NCBI GenBank assembly: GCA_910574455.1
Contig: CAJSYZ010000001.1
Coordinates: forward strand, 2,215,424-2,279,423
Reading direction: 5' to 3'
Origin: Trichaptum fuscoviolaceum
Lineage: Eukaryota; Basidiomycota; Agaricomycetes; Hymenochaetales; Trichaptaceae
Length of the DNA stretch: 64,000 nt
Below the pieces are notes generated by a model, which was not told the origin of the DNA, did not search any database, and worked only from the letters and a program-made list of their open reading frames with translations. The position numbers and the translations under genes are program-made. Below, piece by piece: positions 55,541 to 64,000 of this stretch; the stretch's first letter is position 1, and every line of letters starts with the position of its first letter.

Positions 55541-55839
55541 TTAAACATCTTCCACCTTCACGAGCTTCCACACAGCTCCGCAAGGTCCCTTGAAAATTTC
55601 CACCTCTCTACTGACTTTCGGACGGCCACGGAGGGTGACATCATCTTCATTGAGAACAGCATTCGAAGCAGCGCTAGTTAAAGGTAAAAAGTCAATGTGA
55701 GGCCTTGACAACACGCTTCTGTGTTTGAGATATATATTGTTATTTTTCGCTGGCATTTTCCACGATTTCTCATCAGCCTGCGTCCCTTGCAAATGTGACG
55801 AGCGGCTGTACCTTACGACGTGCCGAGCATCGCGAACAT
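55541..55839 (-). CDS. possible tiny two-exon protein, about 54 residues
   Basis: ATG 55839 gives MFAMLGT, then a GT...AG intron (donor gtaagg near 55814, acceptor ctag near 55675) joins in frame to SAASNAVLNEDDVTLRGRPK and on to EIFKGPCGAVWKLVKVEDV. The second exon is compositionally coding-like (acidic turn, Arg/Lys patch, Trp near the end). I recognise no family. Evidence is the clean splice and the tidy stop. It could instead be the last exon of a gene whose 5' part was not found. Confidence 0.4.
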
Positions 55840-56423
55840 CGTAACTGGCAGAATTCCGACGCTACGTTATTCAGTAGCCCTTAAGCGAGTTCTCCGTGCC
55901 GAGATCGCCAAAGCCCTTGGATCGACAATTCGCTTCCACTCCTTTATTACCCCTTCAAGTTGCAGAGAATGCCCGGCTCAGAAAGCGAATAAATCTAGAA
56001 TGTTTGAGCTTCAATAGAATTTTATGAGAAAAATCGGCAGCGACGAACTGTACCCGAGCACTTTGCGAAAAGTGGCAAAATACTGTACATAGGAAATTGT
56101 GCAGTAGAATCGATGATATCTTTTGGCTCACAGTCCGTCTTTCACCATATATGCTCCCGCTTTTTTTCAAATAAATTAGGCGTAACAAATGTTCTCAGAC
56201 AAATTCAAGGAACGTTATAACCTTCTTCGTACGCTTCCGACTCGCATGATTAGGGTTCGGGACGCTTTCGGGAGTTCCCGAGATATACTTACTGCTTAGT
56301 CATATAGGCATCCCTGAGACCCTGACCCAGTCACTCTCCAGGAAGAAGTCCTTGCATGCATCCTGCCTACCTCTCTCTTTGACTTCGTGCTAGACACACA
56401 GCCTTGAACTGCGCATAGCGGCC
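55840..56423. other. intergenic between divergent genes
   Basis: Shared upstream region of the tiny minus-strand gene and eIF2B alpha. No coding pattern or clear repeat. Confidence 0.4.
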
Positions 56424-57942
56424 ATGAGCTCACCATCGACACGCCCAGCTTCCTCAGTCCAAGTACCGAGGACGACCAAAAACTTCGACGTGTACAGTGC
56501 GTACAGGCGAATACTCACCGATGAAAGAGTATGCCTTTCGCACGTCTAAAAGACTCTTTCTCAATTCATTAATGTCAGATCTCCACCCCCTTGGCAGCAA
56601 TCCTCGCGCTCACAGAGCTCATGGAGCAGTCAAATGGTTAATTTCTTGCTCTTTGTCTGGCAACCCCACACGCAACCCTGGGGTTGCATCGTGATGAACG
56701 ATTCCAGCTGCTAATGAATTATGTCTTGGCAGCACGAACTATGTTCGAACTCGTTCAGGCCTTGCGCGAAGGTGCCGAGGCCTTACGAAAGCAGTTCGCG
56801 AACTCCATTAGCATAAACGCGGGCTGTGAGCTGTTGATCGAGTTCGTGACTTCGTTTCCCCATGCTGCGGAGGTAAGTCATTTCATGTCACTTCAGGGGT
56901 TTGGCGCAGCCTAACGGCCTTCTTTTCATAAGAGCTTTGGGGAGCTGAAGGTTGAGCTTGCGAAGCAAGGACGGAACTACGCCGAGGAGGCGTTGTCATA
57001 CAGAAAGAAGATTGCACAGCAGGCGTTAGGCTTCATACGAGATGGATCAGTGGTGCGTTCTGACTTAAACCGAGAAAGTAACGTACGCTGAGTATACCAG
57101 ATATTGACTCACTCTTACTCTCGCGTGGTCATGGAAGCGCTTCTTCTGGCACATAGACAAAAGCGTATATCTGTCTACGTTACGGAAGCGCGACCGCGCG
57201 GCGCTGGGTTCGTTCCTCATCCAGTCTCAGCCAGACAAACGTTAACTTACGAGGGTTTAGACTCAAAACGTACGAAGCTTTGGTTGCGGCCGGCATTCCG
57301 TGTACCGTCGTCCTTGACTCCGCAGTAGCGTATGTCATGGACAAAGTAGACCTCGTCCTTGTCGGATCCGAAGCAGTGGTTGAAAGTGGTGGATTAATCA
57401 ATGCCGTAGGAAGCAATCAGATGGCAATTATCGCGAAGGCTGCAAATAAGCCCTTCTATGCGATGGCGGAGAGGTAAGCGTATCCCAAATATTAACAAAG
57501 TTTCATCATCCCGGGTTAACTGTGCTTCCGCAGTTACAAGTTCCATCGCCTCTTCCCATTATCTCAGTACGATCTTCCGACGCATACGCCAGATATTTTA
57601 TCCTTCCCGCGACCAGCAACGCGTCCGATAGAAACGAATATCGCACGACCTTCGGTGCTCATGGCACCGTCCTCACCGACTACTTCGCGGGGTTTCTCAA
57701 CATCGGCTTCAGCACATGTGAATCTAGACGAAGAGTACGCCATGACTCCAGCGCAGCTGCAAGCTAATCCAGAGGTCGACTATACACGGTTAGTCCTATG
57801 ACTTCCTTGAAACCATGCTTGGTCTGAATGTGGCTTATAATGTGATCACAGACCTGATTTAATTTCATTGGTGTTCTCTGACGTTGGAATATTAACACCA
57901 GAAGGTGTGAGTCAATATCTTGTAGGAATGTTTGCAGGTTAG
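56424..57942 (+). CDS. GCN3: translation initiation factor eIF2B subunit alpha (GCN3)
   Basis: Regulatory subunit of the guanine-nucleotide exchange factor for eIF2; it senses eIF2 phosphorylation. ATG 56424 gives MSSPSTRPASSVQVPRTTKN, then YSAYRRILTDER. Across clean introns follow ISTPLAAILALTELMEQSN, ARTMFELVQALREGAEALRK, SFGELKVELAKQGRNYAEEA, ILTHSYSRVVMEALLLAHRQ, VYVTEARPRGAGLKTYEALV and DLVLVGSEAVVESGGLINAV with KPFYAMAESYKFHRLFPLSQ. The end is PDLISLVFSDVGILTPEGVS to GMFAG. All family blocks are present in order over about seven introns. It is followed in tandem, 166 bp downstream, by the cyclin gene. Confidence 0.93.
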
Positions 57943-58108
57943 ATAAGTAGTTCATTCCTCGCTGTGTAAATTTGGGCGCTTCATGAGCGCTTCATTGTAC
58001 GACTGTAACATGGTTACATAATGTTATTCTAACAACACTTGAAGTCAAGCGCTACGCGCTCCATTTTGCACTTCACTTACAACAGTCACTTTTTCTCCTA
58101 TCTACGAT

Positions 58109-59633
58109 ATGGGAGCCCAAACACAAAGTTTACCGCCATCGCAATGGAGATTTTCAATTGCAATGCTGACGGCAACACCATCTGCGACTACTTCTGAAAT
58201 GACACTCGACAGAGAGCTCCATGAAAGGGCGAAAGGTGTGGAATTCTTATACAGACTCGGGGCATCACTACAACTGTTAGTTTTCTCGGCCTTCCTCCGT
58301 TATTGGAACTGTCTCTAAGCATTTATAGGCCTACCTCAGCTCTATTCACAGCTGCTACCTGGTTTCATCGATTCTACATGCGCTTTAGCCTTGAGGACTA
58401 CCATCGTCAAGTCAGTGGCCTCGTTGGAGTAACGCACATGTTGGTGTACCATTCTGACTGAGCTTGTCTTCCCAAAGGATGTTGCAGCAGCCTGCGTCTT
58501 TCTCGCCACCAAAACTGAAGAGTGTGGCCGAAAACTGCGGGATGTTGCACGGATTGCGCAAAGCAAAGTTACAGGAAATCCGGCGGATCAGATCTCGGAC
58601 GCAGTAAGTCGTTCCTCGTGCTTATGCATTACGTGTATAGTTTGCTAAACGACCTCAGGATGTTGAACAGTGTCAAGACGCGATTCTCACAACGGAAGAA
58701 GCGTTGCTGGAAGCTCTGTGTTTCGACTTTGTTGTAAGCAGCCCCCACGAAGTGCTGGTCGACCTCTTTGATAGGCATCCTCCGGTGGAGAACGAAGATG
58801 CTTTGCGAGATGCTGCGTGGAGCATTGCACATGACTCGTAAGTTGGCGAGACAATCATTATCTCCCTCGCTGTTGCGTATTGGCGTAAACGACCCCACCC
58901 ATGTCTGACCGGTCATCTGCAGGTACCGGACTGTGGTTTGCCTGCTTTTCGACGTCCGAGTCATTGCGGCGGCGTGCTTCATTCTGGCGCAGCGTTTCGT
59001 GGAGGGTGACAATTCTGCCTCGTTGGACGCGCGCATTGCATCCTCAGCCCCTTCTACGTCGCTACCTACCCCACCCTCGCATAAACCCACTTCCCCCGAT
59101 GCAAGCCGATTCGTGGTCGACCAGTGTCAATTCGATGGACCGGAATTAGCAGATCTTGCCGGTGAATACCTATTGGATGCTATAAAATACTGGCTCGACT
59201 GATACTGGGATATTCTTAGACGCTCTGGCGATTTTAATTGAATTTTACAGCGCACAAGACACGACAGGAACGATGACATTCCTATCTTTAATCTGTAAGG
59301 TACGTCAACCATGTTCTTACCTCGCACGATTTTGCCACCTGTTGTGTTTTGTTACAGATTCAACCCCCCGCACTCACTGAAACACGGGGCCGCCTATACG
59401 CGCCTAATTCTCATGTGCATTCTGGGGCTGCTACCTCGCAGCCAGATGGGCAATCAAATGTAAGCGCGAGCCAGAGAACACCTGAGTCGATCCATGGGGG
59501 GAATTCTCCGGCAAAGGGGTCATCTGCTGGCTGGAAACCTGTGAGAGGTGAGGCGTCTGGCAGCAACGCTCGTCAATTTGCCTCCTTGCCTGCAAAGCCA
59601 ACTTTTGCTGTAATACAACAATCTAGGAGCTAA
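58109..59633 (+). CDS. cyclin K/T-type transcriptional cyclin
   Basis: Partner of a CTD-kinase-type CDK (Cdk9/Cdk12/Ctk1 group) in transcription elongation, by family. ATG 58109 gives MGAQTQSLPPSQWRFSIAML. The first cyclin fold has RAKGVEFLYRLGASLQLPTS, ALFTAATWFHRFYMRFSLED and DVAAACVFLATKTEECGRKL. The second fold includes LTTEEALLEALCFDFVVSSP, TVVCLLFDVRVIAAACFILA and ADLAGEYLLDAI. A Ser/Pro/Gly-rich tail follows and ends FAVIQQSRS. Five or so introns with clean junctions. Cyclin L or C identity is less likely because of the WFHRFYM block. Convergent with the RWD gene, 111 bp apart. Confidence 0.82.
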
Positions 59634-59744
59634 GTCTCATGAACGTGCCCCCTCGCCATGATATGCCATGTACTATTATACATTCGCCTTCGATGCATGT
59701 CTTTTAAACACGTAGTATACATGTAAATGTACGTTCTCCACTTT

Positions 59745-60800
59745 TTAGTCGCTGTCACTGAACACAAGTCGTTCTTCTTCCTCCTCATCGTCATCTTTAG
59801 ATCTTTCATATTGAGTGATATCAACTGATACTGTGCCTTCTTCAACAAGTGCGGCATCTTCGGAAGCAAGATTGCGGTCTCGTTCGAACAGTTGTCTACC
59901 TTTGTGGAGAATTAAGTCAAGTGGTGCCAATATCTTATCGTGTACGGACCTGTGTAACGAGTCTGCACTTTCTTATATTCCTCGCGTTCCTTCGGAGACA
60001 ATGCCTTCAACCGTTCTTCCTCTTCCCGAGCTTTCCTGAGAGCCATCTCTTTATCGAACTTAGCTTTCCACTCCTTGAAGCTAGCGACTGTCACGGGTGT
60101 GCCTCTTGTCTTCGCAGCCTCCTCCTGTTCCAATTGTAAGTGTATATTGATGGCCAAACTTCGACAATTCCTACCTCCAGCTCTCGTCGCTCCTTTTCCT
60201 TCTCTTCTTGTATTCGTCGCTCTAAACGAGAGCTCACTAGTTGTAGCAGCAGTTCTCTCAGATGGGAAACGATAGAAAATGTCATGGCCATTCCGACATT
60301 ATCCTCCCCCTGAAGTGCATGCATTCAGCAAGTGAACACGAGACTTTGCATGAAACGCATACCACCGACTTCAGCTGATCTATTAATGAGTCCATCTCAC
60401 TCGTTTCCAGCTCGCCTTCTGTCGGGGTAAGAGCCATTTCAGGAATGACATCTGGGTATTTCTCCGGGTAGATAATCTCGAGCAGTAGTTTTACTGAAAG
60501 CGTGAAAGGCGGAGATATCATAACCGAGCAAGGGAGCATAGAGGTTCAAGGGTCTTACGTGCTTCACCACCTTCTGTGACCTCTTCAGGTTCAACAACGA
60601 TTGAGATTTCTCTTTCGGAATGTCCTTCGTATGGCACGAGTCTCAGTCGACAGTGAATTATTTGACGACAATGACCGACTTGTAAGCTCAGTGGGATAGA
60701 TTGCCTCTAGCACCTAATAGATCTATGGTTTAGCAGTCCAATTGAATGCATTTATGGTCACACAGACCTGCATTTCTTCCTCTAATATTTCGTCCGCCAT
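59745..60800 (-). CDS. RWD-domain protein (RWDD1/Gir2 type)
   Basis: Gir2/RWDD1 proteins bind DRG/Rbg GTPases and Gcn1 on translating ribosomes. The start at 60800 gives MADEILEEEMQ, joined to VLEAIYPTEL, the RWD N-terminal signature. Then come IHCRLRLVPYEGHSEREISI, VKLLLEIIYPEKYPDVIPEM (the RWD YPxxxPxI-like core), and a charged coiled coil RRIQEEKEKERRELE with PVTVASFKEWKAKFDKEMAL. The C-terminal end is acidic (DDDEEEEERLVFSDSD). About five introns. It is divergent from the bS21m gene with a 207-bp shared promoter region. Confidence 0.88.
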
Positions 60801-61007
60801 TGAGTAGATTGTTGAGGTGATAAAAGAGAGAGAAAATCGAGAACGAAGGAAATAGATGTCAGCTGCGCTCGTTGAGGTCAAAAAGGGTAACACGACCATC
60901 TCAAAGCACCTTCGTTACCAAAAACAGCTTCATCTCTAACTTCTCGTCTTCCGCACACAACTTCAGCCTCTGGCCTACAACCCTTACAGGCCCATATCTA
61001 GGCCAAC

Positions 61008-61589
61008 ATGTCTCTTCTCTCTGCATTTAATCTCCTCCAGAATGCGAGACGCACATTTCCTTCCTACGTTGCAAAGTTCTCCGCTGCTCGTCAGACAAGG
61101 GACTTTTCACAGAGAACTGAACCTACTTCAAGTTCTGAAAAGGAGAAGGAGCCAGATACTAAGACCCCTGAAGGTCGATGGAAGTTGAAATCGGATGAAT
61201 TCAGAAGAAAGCATAAATTAACGCCCAATAACGCGTACTCCGGTTTGTCCATACACCATTAATATCTTGATCGAATTGTTCTCATTACAATGGATTAAAG
61301 GTCGTAGTGTGTTAGTGACGGACGGGGATGTTGCAAATTCTTCCAAGGCTCTGGAGCGTTTCTTAGCACAGAACAATGTCATCAGGGAATGGCGCATGTC
61401 CTTCAGGCATCGGCAGAAAGGGGAGGAACGAAGGAAGTTGAAGAGCGTACGATGGAGGAGGAGGTTCAAGTACGAAGTGAGCTTTGCTGTAACATATGGA
61501 TTTGCCGGTCATCCGCATCTGACATTTAATTACTCTAGGTCAGCAAGAAAGTCGAGCTTGTTCAGCAAATACGGAGACGAGGGTCATAG
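61008..61589 (+). CDS. mitochondrial small ribosomal subunit protein bS21m (Mrp21)
   Basis: Small-subunit mitoribosomal protein. ATG 61008 gives MSLLSAFNLLQNARRTFPSY, a mitochondrial presequence. The linker is charged (EKEKEPDTKTPEGRWKLKSD). Intron 1 starts at 61243 (gtttgt) and joins AYSG to RSVLVTDGDVANSSKALERF. The bS21 core then reads QNNVIREWRMSFRHRQKGEE and KLKSVRWRRRFKYE, and after a second intron VSKKVELVQQIRRRGS to the stop at 61589. The conserved NNVxxEW and LKSxRWRRRF motifs identify the family. An open frame continuing past 61500 is intron read-through. Confidence 0.9.
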
Positions 61590-64000
61590 ACAACTTTCGA
61601 CTTATCCTTATGATGATTCTATTTCAATGAACAAGCTTGTTCCCTCCTCCTATTCGTCGACCGTCGACCATTCAGATCTGTCAGATGGTATCGGTGGAGT
61701 TGTAATGATTGCCTTGTCAACATCCTCCTTGCACAAGACTCTTCACTTATCCACTCTGCCTTTAAATCCTGCCGTGTGTACTCAACGTTTCGGTTCAGGC
61801 ATCAACTATCCTCCGATAAAATACGATTATGCCCAGCTCATTGTTACACTATAGGATTTCACCATCCCCACACAAGCGCCTTTGCAGTGTGGAATTCATA
61901 CTATGTTATGTCTCTATTCCTGGGTTTGTAGTCGATTTCTCATAGAGTTACTGATTTAGACCTGAAAGAGATCCCTGGGGTGTCTACACTGTGGATTCTT
62001 TCGCCAATCAAGCGTCTTCTCTAAACAGTATTCAAGTTTGCGTCGATGCTGAAAGCGTTGATCCTTACTCAGCAGGGGCAACCGATTAAATGGACATGCG
62101 CACAATGAAATCAGCACGTAGACGTAGTCGATGCCTGAAGACCCTGCAGGTGATGTGGAATCTAATTAAAAAGCAAGCGGGATATTGCTCTCGGAAACGT
62201 GATTAAAGCTGCTGGAGACTCTGTCGACTCAGCATTTAATTCGCCAATTTTACTACGCCTCGGTTTTGCAACTGATTTCGGAAACATTCACTCTTAGTCG
62301 AGGGAACTACTTTTCGTCTGTTTACGCCACGATTGTTTTGTCCGATGTGCTTTATACACGTGTCAGATAAGCCTGAAGTATGAACACATGTCAGGGTCTT
62401 TACCTTGCTGCAAGCACGCTACCCAACCCGAAGCGAAGAAAAGAGGATTGACTGTTTTCCAACTGATCTATTTGATTCGGAGACGCCCGATAGCATCTTT
62501 CTTCAGGCCAGACAGGTTTCGAGATCCCAAAGTCCTGTCCACGATAGGCTTAAAGAAGTCACCTTCCGACGCGACGAAGCAATTCCGCCGGCCTCTGGAG
62601 AAGAAGGCGAACACCTAAGATTCCCCGCACAAGCAAATTGCCGCATAGCGGCAGGATCATAAGAGTTCGATCGCCGTAGTCTTTCAAAGCCGAAGAGGGA
62701 CTGTTCACAATGAATCCGGAGATGTACGAGACACACCCTCACGCTTGGTTATTCCGTGCAAAAAAACCGGGATGTGCCTTATGGGTCCGAGGAGCACGAC
62801 CTCGGTTCAGCGTGATGGCTCACGTCCAGATGAACGCATGTTTGAAGCGCCCGTCTTCTCGGAAGTTGTGGGACCTTTCATGTCCCATATGATTTGTATG
62901 CCGATCGAAAAGAGATTTTAATACTTTCTGGCCAGGAGGTGAATGAGGATGACGCGCAGCGTGAATGGTACAGCAGGCAGTCGGCGGTCGGACGCACCCA
63001 GTCACAGAGACGGGTTGGCAGGCTTAAAAAGACACGGTCGCAACATCCGAAAGCCATACAGACCATAAGTTCCCCACTTCCTCTACCCTGACCTATCCAT
63101 CCTAATGTGCCATAATGTGAGCTTGGTTTTCGCACTCTGCTATTATCAACGGAAAACTCACCCATCCAAAAGATTGTTGACGGTCGTTTCCACACTGCGT
63201 GCGGACACTTCGTGTCCATGGCCACCCGAACGCAAGATTGTCTTCGTCAAGACTGTCTGTTCAGCCGTCGACATATTCATCCGTACGGTGCGTAATGAAT
63301 AATATGATCAAGCACTGGAACACATCTAACGCGTTTAGAATCAGGTTGCAAATCACCTACATGCATACGAATGATGTCTCTTCCGGTGAAGAACCCAATA
63401 CGAATAAGCCCGGTCAAGTGCGCAGACTGCATCGCGAGGGAAACGGATCCTGCACTAGTAGGCAGATACTGAAGGGTCACAGAGTGGAACGTTCGAGGAG
63501 TCTGGTTATCAGTGGCAAGATGCAGTCACTCTATCTTGCGATGCGCCGGCGCATTAGCGAAAGTTATTTCTATGTTTTTTTATTCATGGATCAGTTTTCA
63601 TGTTGCACACATCATACAAATCGAGTAAACACACCAGGCCTGGTTTCATAATCAAATTTACTTGTATTCATATACAGATTCGGCGAATGAATTCGCATTC
63701 TGAGAGCTCAAAAAACAGCTCGAAGACATAGCGACAGCTTCTGGAGTTTGAAGCGAATGTAAATAAAACGTAGAGAGGATGACAAGAACTCTGCAAGAAC
63801 GAATCTGAAAGAAGGTTGATATTAAGAATCGGTCTTAGCCAAATTTGGAAGAGTTTAACGAACCGATCACCAAATTGGGCCACATTATAGAACAAGGTGG
63901 TTTGCTGAGGCCCACCTTGTCACCTTGTCTTAACTACATTATAAAAAGAACATAAGGGGCTGCGAGCCACAATTTTGCATCTATAAAATGCATGTGGTAA
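61590..64000. other. 2.4-kb end region with weak coding traces
   Basis: Three plus-strand pieces look somewhat coding. One is at 61961-62090 (DPWGVYTVDSFANQASSLNS ... YSAGATD), one at about 62405-62662 (FDSETPDSIFLQARQVSRSQ ... RIAAGS), and one at 62894-63091 (YADRKEILILSGQEVNEDDA ... SSPLPLP). They may be exons of one or two genes running off or decayed, but I could not join them and recognise no domain. From 63100 to 64000 I see nothing supported. Confidence 0.3.

Noticed and set aside
61267..61854. 195-codon plus-strand frame over the bS21m 3' end
   Set aside because: It begins inside intron 1 and reads through intron 2 and the terminal stop region in another frame; the spliced bS21m model explains the conserved part.

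Overview
The window looks like nuclear DNA of a basidiomycete fungus, most likely an Agaricomycete. Nearly all genes are split by many short introns of about 50-75 nt with GT...AG ends. There is a fungal alpha-1,3-glucan synthase relic and a transposase of the Plavaka (CACTA-like) type known from Agaricomycetes. No operons, rRNA, tRNA or CRISPR arrays were seen. Gene models were spliced by eye; outer coordinates are start to stop codon including introns.

Left part (1-19.6 kb). A decayed alpha-1,3-glucan synthase fragment (1-2600) is followed by a DEDDy 3'-5' exonuclease gene (3061-4103, minus), a doubtful ORF and a WD40 gene remnant. From about 6.2 to 19.6 kb lies a transposon-derived district. 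It holds dense short repeats (CTTGAA, GGACTC, TAGTAG palindromes, GCCAGTG/GCCTGAGTG words), an uncharacterised coiled-coil gene (7428-9875, plus), a nearly intact Plavaka-type transposase (10325-14330, minus) and an uncharacterised gene with a basic coiled N-terminus, a run of in-phase mini-exons and a tandem-repeat acidic tail (14691-18970, plus). A dispersed non-coding repeat (19109-19600) has a second copy at 37805-38420. This district is the best candidate for something undescribed.

Middle and right part (19.7-61.6 kb). This is ordinary, dense host gene space. In order: CMC2 (cytochrome oxidase assembly), ALKBH1-type dioxygenase, two tandem SDR paralogues, an NTF2-like protein, STRAP (with a 6-nt microexon), TACO1/YebC-type mitochondrial translation factor, SulP sulfate permease, NYN-domain protein with winged-helix repeats, methionine aminopeptidase 1, a small CxxC protein, glycerol-3-phosphate acyltransferase (SCT1/GPT2 type), a multi-TOG XMAP215/Stu2 microtubule polymerase, a hypothetical single-exon protein, a tiny two-exon protein, eIF2B alpha (GCN3), a cyclin K/T-type cyclin, an RWD protein (RWDD1/Gir2) and mitochondrial ribosomal protein bS21m. 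The last 2.4 kb contains only weak coding traces.

Several neighbours serve mitochondria (CMC2, TACO1-like, bS21m, possibly one SDR) or translation (eIF2B alpha, MetAP1, RWDD1/Gir2), but this is scattered housekeeping content, not a visible pathway cluster.
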